DNA from: Granulosicoccus sp045106475
GTDB taxonomy: Bacteria > Pseudomonadota > Gammaproteobacteria > Granulosicoccales > Granulosicoccaceae
Length of the DNA stretch: 64,000 nt
Direction of reading: 5' to 3'
Assembly (NCBI GenBank): GCA_045106475.1
Contig: JBGCEO010000054.1
Location: 36,666-100,665 of the forward strand
Below are positions 7,769 through 16,599 of this stretch, piece after piece (position 1 is the stretch's first letter; each line of letters starts with the position of its first letter). The notes beneath the pieces were generated by a model, which saw only the letters and a list, made by a program, of their open reading frames with translations, ran no database searches and was not told where the DNA came from. A program made the translations under genes and the position numbers.

Positions 7769-9793
7769 CTACAATGCAGCAGCAACGCGTGTCCCTTGAT
7801 CAATGGCGCGCTTAGCGTCTAATTCTGCAGCGACATCAGCTCCGCCAATCAGCCTCACGGCTACCCCTAATTGCCGCAAAGGCTCTTCTAACTCACGCAG
7901 TGGCTCCTGTCCTGCACACACGACTATATGATCCACGTCTAGCACTTGCTGCACATCTTCTATGCGAATGTGCAAACCTTCATCGTCTATTTTCACGTAG
8001 TCACAACCATTCAACATTTTTACGTCTCGCATAGTCAGAGAACGACGATGAATCCAGCCAGTGGATTTGCCCAGGTTTTTACCAACCTTGGTGTCCTTAC
8101 GCTGCAATAACGTAACCGCTCTCTCAGCAGTGTGCTTCGGGTTGAAATTGTTTACACCGCCTGCCACTTCAAAGGTTGAATCAATTCCCCACTCACTCAT
8201 GAACGTTTTAGGATTCAGGCTTGAATCATTACCATCATGAGTAAGAAACTCAGCGATATCAAAACCAATACCCCCTGCCCCAATAATCGCCACTCGAGAA
8301 CCTACATTTGCGCGGCCTTTAAGAACATCAACATAGGACAGTACCTTGCTGTTCTCAATGCCCGGTATTTTCGGTGTTCGAGGCACCACACCGGTTGCCA
8401 GTAAGACTTCGTCATAATTTTTAAGCTCGTCTGCGCTTTGAACCCGGTGGTTCAATTTTAGATCAACGCCTGTGAGTTCAATTTGTCTTTGAAAGTAGCG
8501 AAGTGTTTCATTGAATTCTTCTTTTCCAGGAACCTGCTTGGCCATGTTAAATTGCCCGCCGATCTCGCTGGCCCCATCTATCAAGGTAACTGAGTGCCCT
8601 CTTCGTGCCGCCGTTGTTGCAGCTGCAAGACCGGCCGGACCAGCACCAATCACACAGATGCGCTTTGTCTTAGACGCAGCTTCAATCAGTAATTCAGTTT
8701 CGTGACATGCACGTGGATTGACCAAGCAGCTTGCTGTTTTCTTCTGAAACACATGATCAAGGCAAGCCTGATTACAGGCAATGCACACATTGATCTCATC
8801 TCTGCGCCCTTGCATTGCCTTTAACGGGAATTCTGCATCGGCAAGAAAAGGCCTTGCCATAGACACCATGTCAGCATCACCACTGGCTATGATCTGCTCA
8901 GCTACTTCCACAGTATTGATGCGGTTAGTAGCCACTAGCGGCAGGCTAATGTGTTCTTTTAACTTACCAGTGACCGAGGCAAATGCGCCTCTTGGCACCA
9001 TGGCAGCTATGGTTGGTATACGCGCTTCGTGCCATCCAATGCCGGTCGTGATTATTGAAGCGCCAGCAGACTCGATGGCTTTCGCCTGCAACACAATATC
9101 GTTCCAGTCACTGCCCTGTTCGACAAGTTCCAACATGGACAGCCGGTATATAACTATAAAATCCGGACCTACAGCGTCACGGACTCGACTGACGATAGCC
9201 TCTGCCAGTCGCAATCTACGTGCTGCATCACCTCCCCATGAATCATCGCGCGTGTTGACTCTTGCCGATAGAAACTGATTGATTAGATAACCTTCAGAGC
9301 CCATTACTTCTACACCATCGTAGCCTGCCTCCCGCGCAAGCGCGGCACAGCGTGCAAACGCTTTAATCTGAGACTCAATGCCTCGGCTGCTTAGCTGCCT
9401 GGGTTTGAATGGGGATATCGGTGATTGCTTGTTGCTTGATGACACCACCAGCGGGTGATAACCATAACGCCCTGCGTGTAGAATCTGCATGCATATCTTG
9501 CCACCCTCCGCATGTACGGCCGAGGTTACCAAGCGGTGCGGTCCTAACTGCCAACGGCTGTTCATCATGCCTGAAAACGGACCCAGCCAACCCCGGATAT
9601 TAGGAGAGATACCACCTGTAACCATCAAGCCGGCTCCACCGGCCGCGCGCTCAGCAAAATAGGCAGCCAATTTCGGGTAGTCTCGACGCTTATCCTCCAG
9701 ACCTGTGTGCATCGAGCCCATCAATATGCGGTTTGGCAAGGTTGTGTGACCAAGCTCTAGAGGCTGAAAGAGCGCTGAGTGACTAGTTTTCAT
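7769..9793 (-). CDS. fadH: 2,4-dienoyl-CoA reductase (NADPH), FadH type
   Basis: A 674-residue flavoprotein that follows E. coli FadH closely in length and motif order. The FMN-binding TIM barrel (about 1-330) has LHAGRYGYHP, the active-site loop GSEGYLINQF and GIGWHEARIPTIA. A 4Fe-4S cluster is held by Cys337, Cys340, Cys344 and Cys356. The FAD domain starts at VIGAGPAGLA (about 381) and an NADPH domain follows. It reduces the 2,4-dienoyl-CoA formed in oxidation of unsaturated fatty acids. Trimethylamine-dehydrogenase-like relatives share the layout, but the FadH active-site motifs are intact. It is transcribed towards the ThDP gene, with a small ORF upstream on the same strand. Confidence 0.9.
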   Translation of the reverse strand: MKTSHSALFQPLELGHTTLPNRILMGSMHTGLEDKRRDYPKLAAYFAERAAGGAGLMVTGGISPNIRGWLGPFSGMMNSRWQLGPHRLVTSAVHAEGGKICMQILHAGRYGYHPLVVSSSNKQSPISPFKPRQLSSRGIESQIKAFARCAALAREAGYDGVEVMGSEGYLINQFLSARVNTRDDSWGGDAARRLRLAEAIVSRVRDAVGPDFIVIYRLSMLELVEQGSDWNDIVLQAKAIESAGASIITTGIGWHEARIPTIAAMVPRGAFASVTGKLKEHISLPLVATNRINTVEVAEQIIASGDADMVSMARPFLADAEFPLKAMQGRRDEINVCIACNQACLDHVFQKKTASCLVNPRACHETELLIEAASKTKRICVIGAGPAGLAAATTAARRGHSVTLIDGASEIGGQFNMAKQVPGKEEFNETLRYFQRQIELTGVDLKLNHRVQSADELKNYDEVLLATGVVPRTPKIPGIENSKVLSYVDVLKGRANVGSRVAIIGAGGIGFDIAEFLTHDGNDSSLNPKTFMSEWGIDSTFEVAGGVNNFNPKHTAERAVTLLQRKDTKVGKNLGKSTGWIHRRSLTMRDVKMLNGCDYVKIDDEGLHIRIEDVQQVLDVDHIVVCAGQEPLRELEEPLRQLGVAVRLIGGADVAAELDAKRAIDQGTRVAAAL

Positions 9794-9889
9794 AGATAGG
9801 TAGACAGGTGTAGCTGAGACGGTGCAAGTTGGTGCCGATTTTCAATTTGATTGAAGATATACTGCGCGGAACCATGCTGCAATCAATGA

Positions 9890-10048
9890 TTACTCATCCA
9901 TGACAGCCAACGGCACGTTCAGTGGTTTGCCGTTGGGATGCTCGAAAGTCGGCTGAGCATCGAACTGGATCAGTTTAAACCACCCTTGCTGCTCGAAAAA
10001 GGCCTTGATAGGGTTAGCCAAACTAACGGTTTTAGACAATTCTTCCAT
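9890..10048 (-). CDS. Small ORF, 52 residues, unknown function
   Basis: An ATG-started frame between fadH and the LysR gene, on the fadH strand. The product has a helix-like N-terminus (SLANPIKAFFEQQGWFKLIQ) and a tail with HPNGKPLNVPLAVMDE. The composition is protein-like: mixed charge, aromatics, no low complexity. I do not recognise it and no strong ribosome-binding site is visible. It ends 97 bases before fadH, so it could be the first gene of a fadH transcript or a remnant of a larger gene. The rest of the 9794-10244 stretch holds nothing else I can support, apart from the LysR promoter region. Confidence 0.45.
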   Translation of the reverse strand: MEELSKTVSLANPIKAFFEQQGWFKLIQFDAQPTFEHPNGKPLNVPLAVMDE

Positions 10049-10244
10049 TTCATAAACTTAAAGGGTAAGCTCTAACCCGGCGCGTCAATCCTTGGTCAGC
10101 GCTTATGGAATTAGCCAGTCGGTTCCGAAACAGCCCATGGCCACGGAGTTTTTCACTCTGGCGACGTTGTTTTGAAAAGATACGACCCTGTCACTCATCA
10201 TGCATCATGGCAATTGACAACTAACTAATAACAAGAAAATTGGC

Positions 10245-11120
10245 ATGACCTTGGACCAATTGAAAACGTTCCTATGGGTATCCCGCCTGGGCGGTGTCCG
10301 CCGCGCTGCCCTGGAAATGAACATATCTCAACCGGCCGTATCAGGTCGTATTGCAGCGCTTGAAGAATCACTGGGCACCGTGTTGTTCGACAGAGCTCAA
10401 CGGGGAGTTTCTCTTACAAAGAAAGGCGTACAGTTGCGAGAATATGCCGAACAAATAGCAGATCTTGTTGAAGGCATAAAATCAAACATAGTGGCTCCCG
10501 AAAGCGTAGACAGTTTGCTTCGCATTGGTGTATCAGAGACCATCGTACAGCTCTGGTTACCCAGCTTTCTCAGCGAGCTATATGCCAGCTATCCCAACAT
10601 TAAGATTGAGATCTCGGTTGATCTAACGGTTAACCTGCGTCAACAACTATTGGAGAGGTCACTGGATTTTGCCATTCTGATGGGTCCGGTATCTGAATTT
10701 TCAGTCGACAACATCGATTTACCACCTGTCGACCTTGCCTGGTTCTCAGCAACAGCTAATCCCAATCCAGACCTTCCAAACACGCCCTTTGTATCTTACG
10801 CGAGAAATTCAAGACCTTATCGACAACTTCGCCGTCAGCTAGCAGACCGCTATGGGCATGACACCCAGGTATTTACATCAAGCTCGATTTACGCAGGCTT
10901 GGAGATGGTTGCCTCGGGGATCGGTATTGGCATGTTCCCAAGACAGTTAGGAACAGAACTTATCAAACAGAAACGTATTGTTGAGTTTGATCCGGGCTGG
11001 AAACTTGACGCACTGAAATTTACCGCCTCCTATGTTGGTGAACCCAGAAACGAGCTGTGCTCCAAGGCTGCCGATCTTGCTCGGGTGGTGGCGAAGCAAT
11101 ACTTAAGAGACATGAACTAA
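10245..11120 (+). CDS. LysR-family transcriptional regulator
   Basis: A 291-residue protein. The N-terminal winged helix (about 1-60) has the LysR pattern: LDQLKTFLWVSRLGGVRRAA, then NISQPAVSGRIAALEESLGTVLFDR. An effector-binding domain of periplasmic-binding-protein type (about 88-290) follows. It overlaps the amidase gene by one base (TAATG), so the two are translationally coupled. LysR regulators usually control an adjacent gene, often a divergent one. Here the arrangement is in line with the amidase, and fadH and the small ORF are divergent. The target and effector are not known. Confidence 0.88.
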   Translation: MTLDQLKTFLWVSRLGGVRRAALEMNISQPAVSGRIAALEESLGTVLFDRAQRGVSLTKKGVQLREYAEQIADLVEGIKSNIVAPESVDSLLRIGVSETIVQLWLPSFLSELYASYPNIKIEISVDLTVNLRQQLLERSLDFAILMGPVSEFSVDNIDLPPVDLAWFSATANPNPDLPNTPFVSYARNSRPYRQLRRQLADRYGHDTQVFTSSSIYAGLEMVASGIGIGMFPRQLGTELIKQKRIVEFDPGWKLDALKFTASYVGEPRNELCSKAADLARVVAKQYLRDMN

Positions 11121-12406
11121 TGGATCAACAATATCCCTGGTCGGCCAAGACTGTAGCCAAGCGCCTCAGTGATACCAAGAAGCGAATCGCATCGAATGAT
11201 CCAGAGCTAAAGCACTTATTCACACAAACATTTTTTGATGATACTGACACACAAATAAATCAGCTTCAAAACACGGCTACATCCTATTTATGCGGTGCTA
11301 TCGTTTCTGTCAAAGATCTATTCGACGTCAAAGGGCAAGTTACCAAGGCGGGTACTACCTACATGGCTGACGACGCGCCAGCCACTGCAGATGCCACACC
11401 GATAGCACAACTACGCGATGCAGGTGCTGTTCTCATTGGGCATACAACGATGACAGAACTGGCCTACTCGGGACTTGGAATTAATCCTCATTACGGTACA
11501 CCAGACAATGCTCTGATGCCGGGGCGCATCCCTGGTGGATCAACCTCTGGTGGTGCAGTATCAGTTGCTAGACATATTGCCGATATTGCACTGGGTACCG
11601 ACACCGGAGGTTCGCTCAGAATTCCTGCCGCTTATAACGGAATTGTGGGATTCAAGCCCACGCAAAGCACTGTATCGAGGCGCGGATGCAAAACTCTGTC
11701 GCATAGTCTGGATAGCGTTGGCCCTATGGCACGCAAAACAAGCAAGTGCGAGCTTGCCTATCGAACTATAAAAAACGGCATTCAGGCCACCAGAAAACTT
11801 GATAGGACTTTAGTGGTACCGACAAATTACGGGCTAGACGATATGGATACCATAGTAGCCAGAGAGTTTGAACATGCTATAGCGACGCTCATAAGCGCTG
11901 GATTCAATATAGAAAAACGACCTATCCAAACGTTGGAAGAACTCAACTCGCTGGCCGTTTGGCAGATCGCCGCGGTAGAAGCTCGCAGCGTACATGACGA
12001 CGCGTACAAAACACAGGCCTCTGCCATCGACCCTCGTATTTACAGCAGGTTGTCACGAGCAGATGATGTAGATGCTGTCTCTTATAGGAAAACGTTAAAT
12101 CTACGCAACGCGCTAACCAAGGCATACCGCAAGGAAATGAAAAACCAGATTCTTCTTTTGCCAACCGTGCCTATCATGCCACCGATGTTGACCGACCTTG
12201 AAGCCAGTGATGATGAGTACTACAAAGTAAACATGCAGGTACTCAGAAACCCCAGCATAGCCAACATCTTGGACGGCTGTAGTATCTCACTGCCCTATAG
12301 CTCTGCTAACGACACCATCGGCATTATGCTCACTGCAAATGCTCTGCATGACTACGCGTTGCTTGACATTGCCAAGTCTTGTGAATATGCGTTTTCACGG
12401 CTTTAA
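11120..12406 (+). CDS. Amidase-signature hydrolase
   Basis: A 428-residue amidase-signature enzyme. The Ser-cisSer-Lys triad is visible: Lys65 in VSVKDLFDV, the GGSTSGG loop (140-145) and nucleophile Ser165 in TDTGGSLRIPA. The family hydrolyses C-N bonds in amides, ureides and related compounds. The substrate is unknown, and it is not a GatA because no gatBC partners are near. The frame is open further upstream inside the LysR gene, but the ATG overlapping the LysR stop is the natural start. A small unrecognised ORF overlaps its 3' end, and the three may form one transcript. Confidence 0.87.
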   Translation: MDQQYPWSAKTVAKRLSDTKKRIASNDPELKHLFTQTFFDDTDTQINQLQNTATSYLCGAIVSVKDLFDVKGQVTKAGTTYMADDAPATADATPIAQLRDAGAVLIGHTTMTELAYSGLGINPHYGTPDNALMPGRIPGGSTSGGAVSVARHIADIALGTDTGGSLRIPAAYNGIVGFKPTQSTVSRRGCKTLSHSLDSVGPMARKTSKCELAYRTIKNGIQATRKLDRTLVVPTNYGLDDMDTIVAREFEHAIATLISAGFNIEKRPIQTLEELNSLAVWQIAAVEARSVHDDAYKTQASAIDPRIYSRLSRADDVDAVSYRKTLNLRNALTKAYRKEMKNQILLLPTVPIMPPMLTDLEASDDEYYKVNMQVLRNPSIANILDGCSISLPYSSANDTIGIMLTANALHDYALLDIAKSCEYAFSRL

Positions 12407-12710
12407 CGTTGACCCAAGTTCGTCAGTTTTATTATGCAGCTTGTTCGACGCTCATTTTGCTCGGGCAGATTCACCTCTGCCCACGTTGCATGACTCAGCA
12501 GATGCGCCATCAGCGCAATTAGTCGTTATGGGGCGCTTTGCATTAAACACACACAAGAGCGCTACACAGTTCGAAATAAACCTCTTTGGTAGAGAACAAG
12601 ACGAACAATTAATAAAACTGACCGTTACAGGGCTATCAGACCATCGAAATCAACTGTACGAACTGACTCCAGTACGATCTTCTGTGCAATTGTTTGCTTC
12701 TCAAGAGTAA
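12387..12710 (+). CDS. Hypothetical protein overlapping the amidase 3' end
   Basis: A 107-residue frame starting inside the last 20 bases of the amidase gene, in another frame. An alternative start at 12339 would add 16 residues. The C-terminal half (FALNTHKSATQFEINLFGRE through LTVTGLSDHRNQLYEL) alternates polar and hydrophobic residues like a beta-rich domain. I do not recognise the family. It fills an otherwise empty 340-base gap and lies in line with LysR and amidase, which favours a real gene. No clear ribosome-binding site is seen, but coupling to amidase translation would remove the need. Confidence 0.45.
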   Translation: MRFHGFNVDPSSSVLLCSLFDAHFARADSPLPTLHDSADAPSAQLVVMGRFALNTHKSATQFEINLFGREQDEQLIKLTVTGLSDHRNQLYELTPVRSSVQLFASQE

Positions 12711-12750
12711 TACTCAGCAGACTCCTTTGCGTCATGCTCACAAAGCACTC

Positions 12751-13914
12751 TCATGCTTCCAATGGCCTCAACAAGGCACGAGAGATAATATGCCGCTGAA
12801 TCTCTGATGTACCTTCCCATATTCGTTCAATACGTGCATCGCGCCAGATTCGTTCAAGTGGCAAATCTTCCATCAGTCCCATTCCACCGTGTATTTGCAG
12901 AGCTTCATCAGCAACCATGGCCAGCATCTCGGTCGACTTGAGTTTCGCCATTGCCATATCTGCATCAGTTGCTGTTCCATTATCGTACTTCCAACCTGCC
13001 TCCAGAATCATCAGTTCTGCAGCCTTGATCTCGGTCGCCATGTCGGCTAACTTGAACGATACACCCTGGAATTTACCGATTGCCTGACCGAACTGTTTTC
13101 GTTGCGCTGCATACTCCACAGCGTGTGTAAACGCTCGATCAGCACGGCCCAGACAGCTTGCACCCACTTGCAATCGAGTAGCACCCAACCAATCGTTTGC
13201 GACCTTAAATCCCTTGTGTAGTTCGCCTAACATCTGCCGCTTGTGAATACGACAATTATCAAATTCTAGAATCGCATTGGTATAGCCGCGATGAGATACA
13301 TTCCTATAGCCATCACGCACAGTGAAACCAGGAGTACCTTTATCAACAAAGAAAGCGGTTATTAGTTTCTTCTTCCCTCGAGGCGTTTGCTCTTCGCCAG
13401 TGGCCATGAAGCAGATAGCGAAATCAGCAATATCGGCGTGTGAAATAAAGTGTTTGCTACCATTAAGAATCCAATCATCGCCATCCTGCCTGGCTGAAGC
13501 ACTCATACCGCGTAAATCAGAACCAGCCCCCGGTTCTGTCATGGCCAGGCAATCCCATTTTTCACCGGCAATACATGGGTCCAGGTATTGTTCACGCTGC
13601 TCATCCGTACCCGCACAGAGTATGTTGGAAGGTCGGGCTACACAGGTCCAATGCAGCGCATAGTTGGCACGACCCAGTTCTTTCTCGTAAAGCAACCACG
13701 TGACTGTATCCAAGCCAGCTCCACCGAACTGCTCAGGAATATTGGCAGCATACAAACCGGCCTCAATGGCCTTGTTTTGCAGCTCACGCACCAGATCCAT
13801 ATCCAGTGCACCGTTACGCTCTATTTGCGCCTCGTGTGGATACAGTTCTCTCTCAACAAATGCCCGCGTTGTTTCCACAATTAACGATTGCTCTTGTGTC
13901 AAACCAAAGTTCAT
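12751..13914 (-). CDS. Acyl-CoA dehydrogenase family protein
   Basis: A 387-residue flavoenzyme with the full acyl-CoA dehydrogenase layout. It has an N-terminal helical domain, the mid beta domain with CLAMTEPGAGSDLRGMSA and ILNGSKHFISHADIADF, and the C-terminal helical domain with QFGQAIGKFQGV and IHGGMGLMEDLPLERIWRD. The catalytic base region is RIWEGTSEIQRHI. It oxidises an acyl-CoA to the 2-enoyl-CoA and passes electrons to ETF. It lies 52 bases downstream of the carnitine dehydrogenase fusion on the same strand. It may therefore handle a trimethylammonium acyl-CoA such as gamma-butyrobetainyl-CoA. That substrate is inference. Confidence 0.88.
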   Translation of the reverse strand: MNFGLTQEQSLIVETTRAFVERELYPHEAQIERNGALDMDLVRELQNKAIEAGLYAANIPEQFGGAGLDTVTWLLYEKELGRANYALHWTCVARPSNILCAGTDEQREQYLDPCIAGEKWDCLAMTEPGAGSDLRGMSASARQDGDDWILNGSKHFISHADIADFAICFMATGEEQTPRGKKKLITAFFVDKGTPGFTVRDGYRNVSHRGYTNAILEFDNCRIHKRQMLGELHKGFKVANDWLGATRLQVGASCLGRADRAFTHAVEYAAQRKQFGQAIGKFQGVSFKLADMATEIKAAELMILEAGWKYDNGTATDADMAMAKLKSTEMLAMVADEALQIHGGMGLMEDLPLERIWRDARIERIWEGTSEIQRHIISRALLRPLEA

Positions 13915-13966
13915 CAGCTGGATTCCAATTCTGTACGGCCCATCAAATAGTAATACCTAATCTACG

Positions 13967-15448
13967 CTAGCGTGCCTGACCAACAGCTCGCCCAGCACCC
14001 TCCGGTACTGGCAACTTTGCATGTTGCTCCGAAATTTTCATGAGTGTGGCTTGCATAGCATCAGATGGAAAACTTGCCGCACGTGTTTGCAGAGATACAT
14101 GCACCAGCATGTGTTCACCAGTCGCCAGCAATCTTCCATCAGCGTGATACATGCTATGGAAAAGATGAATCTTCTTACCTTTGGCCTGAATAAGTTGCGT
14201 CTTGGTGTTTATCGGTTCATTGACACGAACTTCATCAAGATGACGGATATGAGTCTCTACTGTGAAGAATGAACTACCGGATTCTATATACGCAGCGTCA
14301 CAACCAACCAGACGCATGAAGGCATCGGTTGCATCACCAAAGCACTGTAGATAACGCGCTTCGTTCATATGATTATTGTAGTCCGTCCAATCAGGTGGGA
14401 TCCGACGTTCAGTGGTTAAAATGGGTACTGAGTAATCAGTCTCGCTGCCGACACCAGCTTGTCTAGCGCCATCATCAAAGAGCTTTTTTTCGTAAGCAGC
14501 CAGCACCTGCCCCGCTCCCCAATCGTTGGCCTTCAACGCCTGTTGAATAGCTATCAGATTATCATCGCGAATGCGTTCAAGCTCTCTTATTTCTAAATGG
14601 CCTGATTGCACATCCGACTGGCCGGCAATCAACTCAACCAGTTCATCGTTATATTCAGGCACATCCATTAGCTTGGTCCAGGGCAAGCTTAGGCAAGGTC
14701 CAAACTGAGCTAGAAAATGGCGCATGCCCGCTTCGCCGCCTGCAATGCGATAAGTTTCGAACACCCCCATCTGCGCATAGCGCAATCCAAAACCAAAGCG
14801 AACAATATCGTCCAGTTCCTCGGTGGTGGTGATACCATCTTTAATAAGCCATAAAGCTTCGCGCCATATGGCTTCCAACAGTCTGTCTGCGACAAACGCT
14901 TCGATCTCCTTTTTTACATGGATCGGCTTCATTCCCAGCGACGTGTAAAATTCGATAGCAAAATCAACCTTGTCAGCGGACGTCTGGCTCCCGGCCACGA
15001 TCTCAACTACCGGAAGCAGATAGACAGGGTTAAACGGATGCGCCACAATTAATCGCTCAGGATTGCTCAGGCCGCGCTGCAAATCAGATGGCATTATGCC
15101 CGACGTAGAGGAAGCCAAAATCGCATCCTTAGCTGCATGAAGTTCAACTTCAGCATAGACCGCTTGCTTGATATCCAAGCGCTCGGGCACACTCTCAATT
15201 ACCCATTGAGCATTCTGAACAGCGGCCTGAATCGACCCCGAGATAGAAAGTGTACCTTTGCATGGTCGTTGTGCCATTGTTAACTTGGCATAAGCATGAT
15301 CCGCGTTGTCCAGCACAGCTTGTATTTTTTGCTGTGCATTGGGGGCTTGATCGAACACGTTTACATCAATACCGTTTTCGAGCAGCCTTGCTACCCAACC
15401 TGCTCCGATAACACCACCGCCAATACACGCCACGGTCTGAATATTCAT
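13967..15448 (-). CDS. L-carnitine dehydrogenase fused to betainyl-CoA thioesterase
   Basis: A 493-residue two-domain enzyme. Residues 1-330 are a 3-hydroxyacyl-CoA dehydrogenase-type NAD domain with GGGVIG (10-15), HPFNPVYLLPVVEIV (137-151) and a helical C-terminal half. Residues about 345-470 are a hot-dog thioesterase with DWTDYNNHMNEARY (353-366). This fusion is known for bacterial carnitine catabolism, where carnitine is oxidised to 3-dehydrocarnitine and betainyl-CoA is later hydrolysed to glycine betaine. The adjoining BKACE gene supplies the middle step. The gene overlaps that BKACE gene by four bases, so the two are coupled. An ordinary 3-hydroxybutyryl-CoA dehydrogenase is unlikely because of the fusion and neighbour. 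Confidence 0.82.
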   Translation of the reverse strand: MNIQTVACIGGGVIGAGWVARLLENGIDVNVFDQAPNAQQKIQAVLDNADHAYAKLTMAQRPCKGTLSISGSIQAAVQNAQWVIESVPERLDIKQAVYAEVELHAAKDAILASSTSGIMPSDLQRGLSNPERLIVAHPFNPVYLLPVVEIVAGSQTSADKVDFAIEFYTSLGMKPIHVKKEIEAFVADRLLEAIWREALWLIKDGITTTEELDDIVRFGFGLRYAQMGVFETYRIAGGEAGMRHFLAQFGPCLSLPWTKLMDVPEYNDELVELIAGQSDVQSGHLEIRELERIRDDNLIAIQQALKANDWGAGQVLAAYEKKLFDDGARQAGVGSETDYSVPILTTERRIPPDWTDYNNHMNEARYLQCFGDATDAFMRLVGCDAAYIESGSSFFTVETHIRHLDEVRVNEPINTKTQLIQAKGKKIHLFHSMYHADGRLLATGEHMLVHVSLQTRAASFPSDAMQATLMKISEQHAKLPVPEGAGRAVGQAR

Positions 15449-16353
15449 ACAGGACTCCGCTTGGTCAGGCCTAGTTGTTCTCTTACCTTTTCCGGGCCCA
15501 TTACCTGTGCACCCAGACCCTCAATAATCGTCACAGCCCGCTCTACTAATTGTGCATTGGTTGCCAATTGCCCCTTGGCAAGCATAAGATTGTCCTCTAA
15601 TCCGACCCGCACGTTACCGCCTGCCAGTACAGAGGCGGCCACAAATGGCATTTGATGACGCCCCAAGGCAAAGGCTGACCAATTCCAGCTATCTGGAATG
15701 TTGTTAACCATTGCCAAAAAGGTATTCAGGTCATCAGGGGCACCCCAGGGCACGCCCATACACAGCTGCACAAGTGCATCAGGTTCTAGCACGCCTTCAT
15801 CTACCAATTGTTTGGCAAACCAGAGATGACCGGTATCAAACGCTTCGATCTCAGGCTTAACACCCATTTGAGTCATCATATCCCCCATGGATCTGAGCAT
15901 TCCCGGAGTATTGGTCATCACATAATCAGATTCGGCGAAGTTCATGGTTCCGCAATCGAGGGTGCAGATTTCTGGCAAGCAGGCCTTGATATGCGCCACA
16001 CGTTCGCTTGCACCCGCCATATCAGTACCCGCTACAGTCGGTAGTGGTTGCTCAACACTCCCAAAGACCATGTCTCCTCCCATCCCCGCTGTCAAATTCA
16101 AAACCACATCAACATCGGCGTCACGGATTCGTTGAGTGAGCTCTTGATACAGGGACACATCACGTCTTGGTGCTCCCGTGTCCGGGTCTCTTACGTGACA
16201 GTGCACGACCGCCGCGCCTGCCTTTGCCGCATCAATAGCGCTGTTAGCTATTTGTTCGGGGGAACGAGGAACATGTGGGCTTTTATCCTGCGTGGCTCCC
16301 GAACCGGTAATCGCACAGGTAATGAACACATTACGGTTCATGGACAATGGCAT
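15445..16353 (-). CDS. BKACE (DUF849) beta-keto acid cleavage enzyme, probable dehydrocarnitine type
   Basis: A 302-residue TIM-barrel zinc enzyme with the BKACE motif VVHCHVRDPDTG (zinc ligands His51 and His53), then LNLTAGMGGD and LDCGTMNF. BKACE enzymes condense a beta-keto acid with acetyl-CoA, giving acetoacetate and a new acyl-CoA. With 3-dehydrocarnitine the product is betainyl-CoA, which the thioesterase domain of the next gene would hydrolyse. Other BKACE substrates, such as 3-keto-5-aminohexanoate, are possible, so the carnitine reading rests on the neighbour. An in-frame TTG at 16383 exists, but AGAGGAAG sits seven bases before the ATG at 16353, which decides the start. Confidence 0.82.
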   Translation of the reverse strand: MPLSMNRNVFITCAITGSGATQDKSPHVPRSPEQIANSAIDAAKAGAAVVHCHVRDPDTGAPRRDVSLYQELTQRIRDADVDVVLNLTAGMGGDMVFGSVEQPLPTVAGTDMAGASERVAHIKACLPEICTLDCGTMNFAESDYVMTNTPGMLRSMGDMMTQMGVKPEIEAFDTGHLWFAKQLVDEGVLEPDALVQLCMGVPWGAPDDLNTFLAMVNNIPDSWNWSAFALGRHQMPFVAASVLAGGNVRVGLEDNLMLAKGQLATNAQLVERAVTIIEGLGAQVMGPEKVREQLGLTKRSPV

Positions 16354-16417
16354 TGAAATACTTCCTCTTTGATCAAGCGGCAATTACTGTTCTATATAAG
16401 ATTAAGTGGTTGAGCCT

Positions 16418-16423
16418 ATTATA
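16418..16423 (-). promoter_or_regulatory. Candidate -10 box for the BKACE/carnitine operon
   Basis: A perfect TATAAT on the minus strand, about 65 bases ahead of the BKACE start, in the 246-base divergent gap. The -35 region (TTTAAC-like) is poor, which could mean an activator is needed. No regulator for this unit is obvious beside it. Confidence 0.35.
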
Positions 16424-16599
16424 AAAATGGCGGGATTTGGTTAAAATTCTCAGCTATTCTGCTGCATGGATCCACCAGCAAGCTAAACCTACCCTTTACT
16501 GCTATACAGAATAGAAGCTCGACACAACACTTGCTTCAGTGTTACAAATTCGGGGTAAGTATCAACCGACAGAGCATTCATTAACCTTATAATGCACGT

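Noticed and set aside
8781..9278. 165-residue plus-strand open frame inside fadH
   Set aside because: Antisense to conserved FadH segments and with shadow-like composition.
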